Shown here one piece after another: positions 43,622-55,889 of a stretch of 64,000 bases of DNA. The stretch comes from Siphonodentalium dalli (taxonomy: Eukaryota > Mollusca > Scaphopoda > Gadilida > Siphonodentaliidae), in NCBI GenBank assembly GCA_032622095.1, contig CP136061.1, positions 7,946,734 through 8,010,733 of the forward strand, read 5' to 3'. The notes under the pieces were generated by a model, which ran no database searches, was not told the origin of the DNA, and worked only from the letters and a program-made list of their open reading frames with translations. A program made the position numbers and the translations under genes. Numbering within the stretch: position 1 is the first letter of the stretch; the number at the start of each line of letters is the position of its first letter.

Positions 43622-45200
43622 GGTTTATGGCGAACTTGAAGCAAATCATTGTCAATTTCATTGTAACTTTCATCATGTTCGTTTCATAATTCCATCCATA
43701 AAATACCGCCCGAACGCATGTCGATTTCAAATTTGGCGGATACGTCACCATTGACCGAATTGACGTGAACATGTATGGATATGTATTCTGCTTTGTTCGT
43801 TATTATGTGTTCCTTCTTATTCAAGAAATAGTATTATATGATATTGATGGATTATCAGATACACGTATGTACTATCAGGTCTTATAGTAATTTATATTTA
43901 AAATGTTTTGTTTCGTTAAATGCAGTCATTTTGCACAATAGTCTCTGTATAGTGCAAAAACACAGGCATGTTTTGGTCAATGTGCTGTACATTAGTTGGA
44001 AAATAAAGCTTTTCACATGAAGCCACAGTTGTGAACGTGCACGTGAACTGCATCTCTCAATCGCACAAACAAAATGGAAAGCTTATTCTAGGATCTCAGG
44101 ACTATATAGTGGAAATGTCAAGTCAAATTATTGATTAAGTACCCTCACGTACAAGTTCTAGGGACGCTAGGCTAGAGGTTTCACAACGGGAGTGCTCCAT
44201 CAAATTTCCGACCAACTGCACCCCCTTGAACTAAACATTAAACTCACAGGTTCGCCGAATTCCATTTCCACCCCCTTGGAAATATCCAACCTGACACACA
44301 CCCTAAGATTGGAAAATTACCAACTTTTACTGATCAAATCAAACAATGAGAACAATTCCAACCTATATATGGCGTCAAATTAATGTCCAACTAATGTTGT
44401 GTCAGGCATGGACTTTCCAACTGCTGGAAATGTACAAAAGTTTAGTTTAAACATATTCATTTGTCAAATTTAGATAACACACGATATATAACACATACAT
44501 TTGTTTATACAGACAATGGGATTGGAGGACAAGTGCTGATTCACTTAAGGGTACCCCCTCTCCTATATGTTACTACACTGAAAAATAATAATAAGTAATG
44601 GCGAAGCAACATGACTACCAAAACAAGTTGAACATATATTCAGATCACCGGTCACCCCCTCCCCCGAGTTAGTCATAAGTTTGTATATGTATTTGTTTAA
44701 AATCGGTTTTGTTTGTTACGTTTGCTGGCTTGTACGTATCATTATTTGGAATAGTTAGTCAAAATAATCCTGATTTTCCTCACGTATGAATGACTGTACA
44801 GCTAAGAAAATTGTTACCAAAAGTTACCAAAGTTCGGGGGGGGGGGGTTCGAGACACCCCAACCAACCCCTGTCGCCATGTCCCTGTACAACTGACAAGT
44901 TTCGTGTGTTCTCCATAACGTCTTCGGAATTTGATTCAGGAGATCTGGAGCTGTTAGAAATTCTTGCCCTCATCAATAAACACACTTTAACTTGAAAAAA
45001 AGATGCGATTTAGCCGGATTGGCAGCTAATTATGTGCCATATATATACACATAGAAGAAAAGCATGACTTTCACAACAAACATGAACATTATAAATATAA
45101 GATACAAATGATACTTGTGTCAAACACATGAGCCATGTTTGACGCTGAGAGAACATTAAACATAGTATCGGAGACCACGTGGATTTCAAAATCAGACCTA
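43622..45200. other. No recognised gene
   Basis: Unique-looking sequence right of the duplication. An AATAAA at about 44001 and a G10 run at 44839-44848 are the only notable items. Short ORFs lack motifs. Confidence 0.4.
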
Positions 45201-45204
45201 GAAT

Positions 45205-45935
45205 CGGGAATTAGCCACACCCCCGTAATCGGATTCGGATTCTGAATCCAGATTCTCACGAAATAACGACTCTGGTATGCATACAAGCGATGATATGTCC
45301 TGTATACATATTGTGGAGTAAGATACAATATCTCTAATGTTGTGTCAACTAAAAGTAAAGAAGATAATTAGTAGCTTGGCGGTGGAGTATAACATTTGAT
45401 ATGCTACTCACATAAAGGCTGTGTATGCCATGTGATAACTATGATGGAGTGCCTTGCAAGAGGTCTAAATATTAAATATAGTTAAAATCACAGCAAAAAC
45501 ACCGTCACCACAGTTACCAAATGGGAGTATAAAGACCGTAACCTGATGTTGGGCTATTATCAATTTAGAAAGTATTTGGGGCGTTAGCAAAGGGTCGAAC
45601 GAAATTTATAGCCAAATGGTTTAATTAGGAATTTAATAGTATATATGTATGTTGTAGGAGCAGAGCAAGAAATAGTGTATGTATATGTAGTGTTAAAAAG
45701 AAGTGTAATATGTTAAAATCAGAATTTCATCGATATCATCATCAGTTACAAATATCTCGGTGACGAATCCTCTTCTTTACTTTTAGTTGACATAACATTA
45801 GAGATCTTGTATCTTACTCCACAATATGTATACAGGACATATCAACGCTTGTATGCATACCAGTGGTTTAGAACCTACCCTCGGTCTATAGTGACATTCC
45901 TTGCAACCCTTGAATAATTTCACAACATATTTTTG
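45205..45935 (-). repeat. Inverted third copy of part of the duplicated block
   Basis: GAATCCAGATTCTCACGAAA...TAACGACTC (left) and GTGGTTTAGAACCTACCCTC...GGTCT...TTGAATAATTTCACAAC (right) are the complement of 39250-39350 and 43165-43250. In those places the two halves are contiguous (CTAAACCACTGAGTCGTTAT). Here they are separated by the 590-bp element below. Confidence 0.8.
45273..45862. mobile_element. 590-bp element with about 100-bp inverted termini, no TSD seen
   Basis: Starts TGGTATGCATACAAGCG and ends CGCTTGTATGCATACCA. Inversion continues through GATATGTCCTGTATACATAT, TGTGGAGTAAGATACAA and ACTAAAAGTAAAGAAGA. The unoccupied target is visible twice in this window (39.3 and 43.2 kb), and comparison shows essentially no duplicated target bases, which is unusual for a cut-and-paste element. 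Confidence 0.8.
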
Positions 45936-45954
45936 TGAGTCAATGATATCAAAA

Positions 45955-46210
45955 TACAGGTCAAGTTCGAATTTGAGTTTGATCCGATGCTTTTTCTCAG
46001 AGTTATGGACTTTTCGACTTAGAAAATTCAATTTTTCTTGTTTTTTCTTTGGTTTCCGGATGATAACTCAAGTTTGGATTTTTTAATTGGAAATTCTGTT
46101 TTTTTTGTGGGTAGTTCATATAAAAATACAGGCCAAGTTCGAATTTGAGTTTGATCCAATGATTTTTCCCAGATTTATGGGCCTTTCGACTTTTTTTTAT
46201 AATTTTCTGT
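45955..46210. repeat. Two-copy repeat, about 173 bp apart
   Basis: CAAGTTCGAATTTGAGTTTG, ATGGRCYTTTCGACTT occur at about 45960-46025 and 46133-46195. Diverged dispersed repeat. Confidence 0.6.
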
Positions 46211-46489
46211 ATGAGGGTACCTTCATGGTGTAATCAACTCCTCCTACAGTTTTGATCGTAGATATTGAAACTTCAGAGTATTGTTACCCACATATTGCAG
46301 ATTTACAACATGTACAACATGACGGAAATTTTTTACTGAATTATTAACCCTTTCGACTTAAAACATTTCAACATTTTTGTTAATTTCTTTAACAAAGTGG
46401 CATCGACTTGCCACGTTGTCGGGGGACAATGTGGTCGGCCGACCTTTTATTATATATATGTATTGTAGGCAGGAAGCATAATTCTTTTT

Positions 46490-47300
46490 GTCAGTTGTCA
46501 ATTGTGCTTTGGAAAGGGGCGTAAACAAGTTAGCAATAACTTGTGCCCCAATCTAATTAGCTATTTTTGCGAATACAATATGTTTAAACTAAAAGACTAT
46601 CCAGCTGAGATTCACAACAATTGCTTTCAATCGGCCGCCAGGGGGATTCAGGTGGATCCCCACAGGTTTGACACTCATCTCGCGTGCACCGACTTGAACA
46701 TTACACTTCAAAGACTACTAATCACACTTCCCCTGCAGGTCGGCGGTGTACAATTTGACACCATGGGTTTTCACCCGAACATTTTTGAGATTTACACAAC
46801 CCACAGAAGCCATGTCGTTAGCTCTCCAGGAAGTGTACTGATCTTGGCAGTACACTGGAACGCAACGCTTTGTGAGCCACCATCTGATAGCCTCCAAAGT
46901 ATACTTGCATTGCACAGTGTTGATATAGCTACACCCATTGGAACATACGACCAGTGAGGTATTGGATACATTAGCATAACAAGTCGTGTTTAATCTTGTA
47001 TTTATTTCATAGAGTTACCCTCCCTTTGTGAAATACTGTTACACGAACATCATGCAGTGTGATTAGTTTTTTTTCTTCTTAAAATTGTTTCTTAGCTTCT
47101 CTTTGATAAGGTTACCGTGTGTATTCTTTTGTGTTAAATTATACTCACCTTATGCACATATTATAATTCGAATATTTTCAGTCGTGCTAAAGCGATCAAT
47201 ATACCACAGTTGTATGCGACATTGAGTTTATCGAGCTTCTGGGCAGCCGTTCTAAATATAGCGATGATGGCTTTGTTAAATATAATCATGGACATATTCA
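46490..47300. repeat. Dispersed repeat, copy 1 (partner at 52812-53425)
   Basis: Shares CAATAACTTGTGCCCCAATC, GCTTTCAATCGGCCGCCAGG, CCATCTGATAGCCTCCAAAG and AGCCGTTCTAAATATAGCGA with 52812-53425, in the same order with many small indels. Here a 151-codon plus frame is open (46502-46957), but the partner copy does not keep it, so I do not call it a gene. Family unknown. Confidence 0.75.
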
Positions 47301-47304
47301 TCGC

Positions 47305-47800
47305 TGAAATAATATAAAGATAAAGATAAAGATAAATTTATTGACAGATACGCCCACCCGAGGCCGATGTTAAACGAGTTACACAAATGAAATGTTATTA
47401 TAAGTATAGTAACATAAATATATTAATGTTCAATGTTTGGTGATTCACACCGTTTATGTAGAAAGAGTTGGACCATGTTGCAGATGATATTACATGTTTT
47501 TGGTTCATCATTTCTCAAGATGATTAAGAATTTCTGTTGGTCAGCCATATTATTAAAGGTCTGAATATTGAACATGACATGAACACAGAGTTCCAGAATT
47601 AAGCGCGTTTGTTGTATTGTCATCTTATAGAATGTTAACCACGTAGGAAACGTGCTAGTTGATTAATCAGGTTCAAAATGTCTTTGTGACGATTATAGTG
47701 CGATGAAAAACATGTTTAGGTGTGAGCTATGTAGTCAAGTGACACATTTTGTATGTGGATGTCCAGGTATATCATACATTCATACATAACGTATTTTCTT
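47305..47800 (-). mobile_element. LINE 3' end remnant
   Basis: Read on the minus strand: a short frame ending ...QKFLIILRNDEPKTCNIICN MVQLFL (47423-47623) looks like the extreme C-terminus of a non-LTR retrotransposon polymerase. It is followed by about 80 bp, an AATAAA and a TTTATC microsatellite tail (47313-47340 as AAAGATAAAGATAAA on the plus strand), typical of CR1/RTE-like 3' ends. Upstream is too decayed to translate. Confidence 0.45.
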
Positions 47801-47924
47801 CTTTCTCTCCATTTTTCGTGTATATATACTTTTCATTTCTCAATATCATTGTCATTTTGATCAGATAATAAAGCATTATTATCATATTATTCATGGATAA
47901 CATTTTCCCTTTTCACGTTGAAGT

Positions 47925-48115
47925 GGTCGAGGTGGTTAGGTCGTAGATAAGATGACCGGAGTCTGGGCTGGACGAGGTGGTTAGGTCGTGGATAAGATGA
48001 CCGGAGTCTGGGCTAGACGAGGTGGTTAGGTCGTAGATAAGATAACCGGAGTCTGGGCTAGACGAGGTGGTTAGGTCGTAGATAATATGACCGGAGTCTG
48101 GGCTGGACGAGGTCG
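47925..48115 (-). repeat. 45-bp tandem repeat, four units
   Basis: Unit ACGAGGTGGTTAGGTCGTAG followed by ATAAGATGACCGGAGTCTGG and GCTG. Because 45 is a multiple of three, the minus strand reads a repeated 15-mer SSPDSGHLIYDLTTS; no other support for a gene. Confidence 0.85.
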
Positions 48116-48450
48116 GGAACGATTTTCCAGATTGATCGGGACATCTCAATGTGCCATTCCGATCGATACATGGGCCACATGGCCATTTCGATAAGAAATG
48201 AGAATTTGTTCACGTTCACGGAGTAAAGCAAATATGAAACAATGAGCTCTCACACGGAGTGCCTGATTCCAAAACTCTGTTCGAACCCCGGCATGGATGA
48301 AAATTGGGACCGATTTTCAAGCTTGATTTGGTTTGAGGAACATCTCAATGTACCATTCCGATCGACACATGGCCATTTCGATAAGAAATGAGAATTTGTT
48401 CACGCAAATATGAAGCAATGAACACTCATACTGAGTCCGTGCCTCCATAC
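48110..48450. repeat. Two-copy repeat, about 185 bp
   Basis: GGACATCTCAATGTGCCATT, CGATAAGAAATGAGAATTTG and AAACAATGA are found at 48140-48245 and again at 48340-48420; a third trace (AAACAATGAACACTCATACT) is at 49159. Confidence 0.65.
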
Positions 48451-48454
48451 CTCT

Positions 48455-48455
<1 letters not shown>

Positions 48456-48548
<93 letters not shown>
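48456..48548. repeat. (CA)n-(TA)n compound microsatellite
   Basis: About 16 CA units pass directly into about 30 TA units. Confidence 0.98.
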
Positions 48549-48549
<1 letters not shown>

Positions 48550-48697
48550 CCGTGTTGGTTTAAACAATATTTTATTTCTTCCCAAAATTATATAATTATA
48601 AAACATGACACATGTATGAATAGAAGACTAGAAGGGAGGAAGAGGATTTGACAACAAGCATCAGATGCTTATATAGAGCCATCTCCTCATTACCGTG

Positions 48698-49150
48698 TTA
48701 AAGGTATTCAATCTGATCAGACGCTCATAAATTACTATTATTTGTCTTCGGGGGTAAAATTTTGATTGGAGTCGAGGAACCCACCCATCAAAGCTCAGAG
48801 TGATCATATATCGATTTTTGAAGTTTGTTATTTCTCGAGATGTGTAATAGTATGTGACTCAGAAACACCTGGTCAAACGGAGCGTCTGTGACAAAATTGC
48901 GGATGCTGATGGATACTCTAAAATCAAGTGGTAATACGGTCAAATGTCGTGATTATTTAGTGATAATACATATTTTGTTGAACAAAATAAATAAATAACA
49001 AGTTTTGGGAAATTTGATACCATAGTTGACAGTGGTTCGCATTATTCTGTTGCAATATATCGATTCTGATAACTAAAGCGTATTTTGAAGAAATGTTGTT
49101 GTTGTATCGTGATGGTATGGGGACCGTCTGATCGGATTGAGTACCTTTGA
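48698..49150. mobile_element. TTAA-type element, slightly decayed
   Basis: Inverted ends AAAGGTATTCAATCTGATCA and AAAGGTACTCAATCCGATCA. Left flank TTAA (48698), right TTGA (49147), i.e. one base off the expected duplication. About 110 bp of its left interior (CAAAGCTCAGAGTGATCA, ATCGATTTTTGAAG) recurs at 61550-61680. Confidence 0.65.
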
Positions 49151-49199
49151 GCACACATGAAACAATGAACACTCATACTTAGTCGGTGCCGGTTACGTG

Positions 49200-51120
49200 A
49201 CAAACCAAAATAATCTGGTTGATTAACTAAAATTTTATGGTAAACCTAGAAGAAATTTGGACTAAGTTGGTTTATATACCATTTGAAGAGGAAGATTTCC
49301 TCTATAACACACACATCCAAAATCCGCTAAAATCCGCTTTGGGCATTGTTTTGTAATTCAATATGGCGTCCAAGATGGCTGCCATTTTCTGTTAAATCAG
49401 TTTGATGCAATTATAGTGAGAAAATCTTGTCACATGTACACACTTCTGTGAAGCTAAGATATAACGTCAGCTTTCTATGCCAAAATTAGAAAACCTTGTC
49501 CAAGATGGCCGCCAAAATGGCGGCCGGAAGTGAAAAATGTTGCGTTTTACTGATATCTTTAAGATCAGTTTCTGCTGCTTGGAACTGGTTGAGAATTGTG
49601 ACTTTATTTTGTATTTAGCATGTTAACTGTCCATTGGAAAATGGAATATGCCATTCATTCCTGGGGTACTCACCATTCCGATCACTCAATCATTCGATTT
49701 TACACGGTATAAAATTTAACAAAAAAATACTGTTGGGATTCTAGTCATATCTCATCAAGAAATTGAAAGAATTGTGGAATGTTAGTGATGCATTAAATTT
49801 ATTTTGGATATTCCAACTCAATAGTACCAAAATTTTCACTTTGAATCAAAATGGCTGCCAAAATGGCGCCCAAAATATGAAAAATGGTAAATAATGCACC
49901 AGCAAGTAAACGGCTTAGAAGTTATGGCTGATAAGCAAAATTGACTATTCTGTCCTATATTTATTAAAAACAGACATTACATATGCAGTTGAATAAGTTT
50001 TACTATTTTAACCACTAAAATTACCAGAATTATGGGATCTTATATCATAAACTTGGCTTCAAAATCGGCAAAAACATCACTTTTCAGGTTTGGACCAATT
50101 TTTTCAAGTACAATGGAACCATCTTTGGCATCAAAGGTGCTTATTATTTTGTAAATGTTGTGTTTTACTCAAGATATCTTGGCTTGCAAAATGGCAACCG
50201 AATTTGGTAAAAAGTTGAGTTGTTACATATATTCCGAACATTATGCTCTGCTGTTCCTAAAAGGTAGCAAATTGTGACTCACTTTGTTATTAAACATGCT
50301 ACTAAATCAACTGACAACTAAATGTTATTTCCTGGTTGTCTCAATACCTTATGAGGCACGACAAGTTCATTTTAAGGGATACAGTATGGATTTTGCCTAA
50401 AACGTCTTTTAAAATTATGTCCATGTTTTTGAACGAAAATAGGCCAAAATGTACACCAGTATAACCCACCATGACCATAGTCACTCCATACATACATGAA
50501 CCCACACAGATTACCATGTGCCACTCTTTGTATGCACCTCAGCCATAACCCATTAGTTGGATTATCCATGAAAAAAATGCATTACTTACATTGCATCTTT
50601 GTTACCATTTCTTGATGTATATGACTAGAATATCAAAAGTTATTTTTTTGCGATATGTTATACTGCGTTCTGTAAAATCGAATCTTTGAGTGATCGGAAG
50701 AGATGGACACCACATGAATAGAATATGTCATTGATCCAATGGTCAGTTAACATGCTAAATAAAGTCACAATTCTCAACCAGTTTAAAACAAAACAGAAAC
50801 TGATCTTTAAGATATTAATAAAATACTTAAAATATTCCCCTTTCGGTCACCATTTTGGCGGCTATCTTTGACTGGGAGTTCCAATTTAGGCACAAAAAGT
50901 GTCGTTATGTTTTAGCTTCACAAAAATATAAACATGTGTATACATATGACGATATTTGTTCACTATAATTGCATCAAACTGACTTAACGGAAAATGGCAG
51001 CCACATTGGACGCCATCTTGATACAAAAAATGCTCTAAGAGGATTTCAGCGGATTTTGGATATGTTATAGGGGATAAATTCTTCTTCAAAATGATACACA
51101 AGTCCAATTTTTCTAGGTCA
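49200..51120. mobile_element. About 1.9-kb element with long diverged inverted arms
   Basis: Left arm 49240-49840 and right arm 50640-51115 are complementary over long stretches: ATCCAAAATCCGCT / AGCGGATTTTGGAT, GATGCAATTATAGTGA / TCACTATAATTGCATC, GCATGTTAACTGTCCATTGG / CCAATGGTCAGTTAACATGC. Arms contain ATGGCGGCC-type triplets. The interior plus part of both arms recurs at 53925-54850 in the same orientation. Confidence 0.7.
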
Positions 51121-51189
51121 AAACTGTTATCGACCAGACTATATTGGCAACACTAAAAAGAGGAATATATCGATGCACATCTTAGTCTT

Positions 51190-51880
51190 TCGTCATCTCT
51201 CCTCTTATAGAATATGCTGATATTATTTGACACCGCGACTCCCGATTCCCTCCTAAGTACGCTAGACAAATTACACATGGCTCGAATTGTATCGGGCCTA
51301 ACTCGCTCGTGTGTCGTACGTAAATTACTTACAGAACCGAAATATTCAACCGAAATATTTGACTGATATATTACATGCGTTACGGGGACAACACAAATTA
51401 CCCTTCCCGATATATCCCTACCGATTTAACTCTTTATCTAGAAAGGCCGAATATTATAATAAATCGTTTTTTCCTTCAATGCTTATCCAGTGGAATAAAT
51501 TTCTGGATGACCTCACGAAGAGTGAAAATAAAGAAAATAAAGGGAATAAGAAGAAAATAAATAAAGATAATATACTATAGAGCAAAAACTAGTCGCAATG
51601 TTTGTTCTACCCAAACCGCCTCCACCATACCTCGTTGCACGGAAGCCGAGAGAGGAACGTACTACACACTAAACTGCAAAACAATTGTAGTAATCTTAAT
51701 TTTTGATAACCATATTAATTCGCGGAAATGTTGTTGTGGTGCACCTGAGGAAACAGCTTATCACTTTACTTTATTTATATGAAAGATTAAAACTCCTAGA
51801 TGTATATCTAAACTGGGCATACTACACTTGACCATTGGAAATATACTTGTCGGCTCTGCTCATGAGACTGAGCAAATAAT
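51190..51880 (+). pseudogene. LINE reverse-transcriptase C-terminal fragment
   Basis: Translating with frame changes gives LLEYADIIW, LDKLHMARIVSGLTRS and later a cysteine-histidine segment CCCGAPEETAYHF-like (near 51730-51765). This is the order found after the polymerase domain in CR1/Jockey-like non-LTR elements (LEYA..W, L...Q..AARI.TGL, C.CG...E...HF). Frameshifts and stops throughout; 89- and 61-codon frames at 51311-51580 are pieces of it. Confidence 0.65.
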
Positions 51881-52049
51881 TTACAAGTTATTCATTGTTG
51901 CTCAAAAGTATATTATTAGAAACACAACAAATTATTGATTAATTGTATACCAAACCTAGCGAATATTCCATTATATATTTTGGAATTTCTGTCCGTATGT
52001 GTATAATTATGTGTATATGTGTGTATGTGTGTTATACACACGAAAACTG

Positions 52050-52330
52050 CTCGACCAATCAGAGTAAAATTTGGTTGTGGGTCTACTTTCATCCCGGGTA
52101 CAATATGGGTGGGACCAATTTCACGTGCGACCGTGTCCTTGACTTTGACCTCGGTCATATACGCTCATATAGGCATGTTTCTGGACCTCGAACGATCAGA
52201 CTCAAATTTGGTATGTGGGCCTACTTTGATCCCGGGAACAATATGGGTGGGACCAATTTCACGTGCGACCGTATCCTTGACCTTGACCTAGCTCATATAC
52301 GCTCATTTTGGCATGTTTCTGGACCGATCG
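52050..52330. repeat. Two-copy repeat, about 137 bp
   Basis: ATGGGTGGGACCAATTTCAC, GTGCGACCGT and GGCATGTTTCTGGACC recur at 52107 and 52244. Overlapping ORFs are repeat read-through. Confidence 0.75.
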
Positions 52331-52375
52331 AACAAGTTTTCCCCCTACATAGCCCGGACGAATATTAGGGGGAAA

Positions 52376-52760
52376 TATGACGTCGTCGATCGACGGTCCA
52401 CAAACCAAACAATATGACGTCATCGATCGACGGCCCACGAAGCAAATAATATGACGCCATCGATCGACGGCCCACAAACCAAAATGATATGATGTCATCG
52501 ATCGACGGTCCACAGACCCAAATACTATGACGTCAACGACCGACTGCCCATACAACCAAATAATATGACGTCATCGATCGACGACCCATAAACCCAAATA
52601 ATATGACGTCGTCGATCGGCGGTCCATAAACCCAAAATGATATGACGTCATCGATCGACGGCCCATACACCCACCAAACAATATGACGTCATCGAGCGGC
52701 GACCCACGAAGCAAATAATATGACGCCATCGATCGACGGCCCACAAACCCAAATAATACA
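52376..52760. repeat. Array of ten units with CRE-like palindromes
   Basis: Units of about 36-42 bp: ATATGACGTCATCGATCGAC followed by GGCCCAC(A/G)AACCAAATA. Five units contain the full palindrome TGACGTCA; others differ by one base (TGACGTCG, TGACGCCA, TGATGTCA). ATCGATCGA is also conserved. Confidence 0.85.
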
Positions 52761-52811
52761 CTCTCCCTTAGACATCTTAACGTGTATCCCCACGACATCT
52801 TCATCTTTTAA

Positions 52812-53425
52812 TCTTTTTGTCAGTTGTGTGTTGGAAAGGGGCGACAATATGTTAGCAATAACTTGTGCCCCAATCCAATTAGCTATTTTTGCTAATACAA
52901 TATGTTTAAACAAAAGACTATCCAGCTGAGACTCACAACAGTTGCTTTCAATCGGCCGCCAGGGGGATTCAGGTGGATCCACTTCCTGCATCCCCACAGG
53001 TTTGACACTCATCTCGCGTGCACCACCTTAAACAGTACACTTCAAGACAACTAATCACACTTCCCCGGCAGGTCGCGGTGTCCCCTATACGGGTCGACTG
53101 CTTGTGGTACCGAGCGAAGCGCGCCCACTGAAGCCATGTCATTAGCTGTATGAGAAGCGTACTGATCTTGGCAGAGCACTGGACCCAAAGGGTCCCCCAA
53201 CGCTTTGCGAGCCACCATCTGATAGCCTCCAAAGTCTGCATGCACTCACAGTGTTGATATAGCTACACCCATTGGAACACACGACCAGTGAGGTGTTGGA
53301 CACATTACCATAAGAAGTCGTGTTTAACTTGTACTCGACATTGAGTTAATCACTGGAGCTTCCGGGTCAGCCGTTCTAAATATAGCGATGACGGCTTTGT
53401 TAAATATAATCACGGACATATTTAT
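52812..53425. repeat. Dispersed repeat, copy 2 (partner at 46490-47300)
   Basis: Same landmarks as copy 1, with a CATCCCCACAGGTTTGACAC block and different insertions (GGATCCACTTCCTGCATCC; CTTGTGGTACCGAGCGAAGC). Confidence 0.75.
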
Positions 53426-53924
53426 GACATGAACAAAACTAGCCTATTCCTCAGCGATAAAGCTACTAAATACGGGATATCGCGTCAATTTTATTACGTC
53501 CACAGACGGCATATCGTGGAGAAATGTTCTGATGTTGCGTGGGATATATAGGTGGGAGCTAACTCTTAATTAAAAATTTGTATCAGGGGAGATTACTCGA
53601 TTTTTGAAAACGTTATTGTGGTATATTTTTGAAGGGCGATTGCTTGAATTTCAAAAACTCTTCAAGGGACTTAACTCGATTTGTAATGTTATTGATACAT
53701 TTTTACACAGGGGAGATAGCTCAATTTTAAGCAAATCTAGAAATAATTGTGTATACAAACATGAAGTGGCAACGAATGAAGTGAAAGTATAATGGAAAGG
53801 ATAGAATGTAGTTGATAACAGACAAATAAGGTATCCAAACCACTTATGGGATGTACCTATAAGTGTTGATACATATGTATTGATTATTGATCATTCGATT
53901 TTACACGGTATAAAAGCATTGGGA

Positions 53925-54850
53925 TTCTAGTCATTAAGAAATGGGAAGAACTGTGCAATGTAAGTGATGCATTCTATTTATTATGGATCAAAATGGCTGC
54001 CAAAAATAACGCCTAAAATATGAAAAATGGCAAATAATACACCAGCCAGGAAACGGCTGAGAAGTTGTGGCTGATGAGCAAAATTGATTATTCTGTCCTA
54101 TATGCATTGAATACAAACATTTCGGATGCACCTTGATTAAGTTTTATATTTTAACCATTGAACTGAAATTAACAGAATTATGGGATTCTTATATCACAAA
54201 CTTGGCATCAAAATAGGCAAAAACATATCTTTTCAGGTTTGGACCAATTTTAGAAGTAAAATGGAACTATCTTTGGTATAAAAGGTGCTCATTATTTTGA
54301 AATATGTAAATGTGGTGTTTTATTCAAGATGGCTTGCAAAATGGCAACCAAATTTGGTAAAAAGTTGACTTGTCACATATATTCCGAACATTATGCTCTG
54401 CTGTTCCGAAAAGGTAGCAAATTGTGACTCACTTTGTTATTAAACATGCTACTTAATCAACTGACAACTAAATGTTATTTCCTGGTTGTCTCAGTACCTT
54501 ATGAAGCACGACAAGTTCATTTTAAGGGATGCAGTATAGATTTTGCCGAAAATTCCTTTTGGGATTATGTCAATGATTTTGAGCGAAAATGAGCCCAAAA
54601 GTACACACATGGCCATAGTCACCCCATATATACATGAACACCATATAAATTACCATGTGCCACCCCCTGTATACACCTCATCCATTGCCCATTAGTTGGA
54701 ATATCCATTAGAAATATAATGCATCACTTACATTGCACACTTTGATGTATATTACTAGAATCAAAGTGATTTTTTTGCGAAACGTTATACTGCGTTCTGT
54801 AAAAGCGAATTTTTGAGTGATCGGAAGGGGTGGAAACCACATGAATGGAA
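53925..54850. repeat. Partial copy of the 49200-51120 element
   Basis: Follows 49735-50735 in order: GGGATTCTAGTCAT, CAAAATGGCTGCCAAAA, ACAAACTTGGC, TTTTCAGGTTTGGACCAATT, ACATATATTCCGAACATTAT, GTACCTTATGA(A/G)GCACGACA. No terminal arms. Confidence 0.8.
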
Positions 54851-55440
54851 TATGTCATTGTAGTAGAGGCTCAAAGGTCCCAAAAATGGCCAAAGTGTGC
54901 AGAATTGGATAAAAGCATGAAACTTGGTATACAGACTATACACATAGTTCATGATATGGGGGTCAATATAAGAGCGAGACCCAAGCGTGAAAGTGCCCTT
55001 GATGACCTTGAGGTCAAGGTCAAAAATCAAAATTTAAATTTTTTATCGGCTGTATGAGTTATAACATTTTTAAAACAACACATTACTTATACATACCAAA
55101 ATTACATAAATATGACTTCAAATAGGCCATATTAGTCACCTTTATAACAAACATCTACAAACATCTTGAGAACTTTTCATATTGAAGCCCAACAAATCGT
55201 TCATCCGAATAATTGCAAAAATTCCATGAACAAATGAAGATAAAGTCCCACCTATTTAACATGCGCACTAAATGCCACCACATTCCAGATCATTTTATTT
55301 GCATATATATCAGCGTACATTACAAGAGTGAGACCCAAACATTAAATTCACATATATGACATTGAGGTCAAGGTCAAATGTCAAAACTCATTTTTATAAA
55401 ATTGTTAATGGTGTGAGCTGAGTCTAAATTATTCCTCGAT
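54850..55440. repeat. Diverged two-copy repeat with GTCAAGGTCAA motif
   Basis: GAGCGAGACCCAA(G/A)C followed by TTGAGGTCAAGGTCAAA appears at 54973-55027 and 55327-55385. No coding signal; 55450-55889 shows nothing further. Confidence 0.5.
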
Positions 55441-55889
55441 ATTTGTCTGAAATTACATAAATATATTATAATACTGAACTCTCAGGAATTCTATCAATTT
55501 ATGAACATATATTTCAGTAAATGTTGGTAAGAAGATAAAAAATTCACTATACCTGTAAAGTCACAAAATAAAAAGCCAACATGATGCCACTAAGTTATAC
55601 ATTTTAGGCACATGTATTCAATATATGGATGACAAGGGTTTCAGAGGATTTTGCAAAAAAAAATATGTTACTTTTAATAAGTAACAATTTGCTAATTTTA
55701 GTCACCCAACGCATTGCACAATACATGTATTACCCAAATGTTTGATTAAGCACTACATGGGGTTGAAAAAACTTGGCATGATCACATGGTAATCGATTCA
55801 CTGGTCAGGATTAAAGGACAGGAAAATCACATGTCAGCAATGTATAGACAGATTATATGTTGAATATGTTGAACCGACCTATATCATCT

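Noticed and set aside
46502-46957. 151-residue ORF
   Set aside because: Lies in a dispersed repeat whose second copy (52812-53425) has no corresponding open frame.
47913-48149. Protein with 15-residue repeat SSPDSGHLIYDLTTS
   Set aside because: A 45-bp tandem repeat gives an open periodic frame automatically; no independent evidence.
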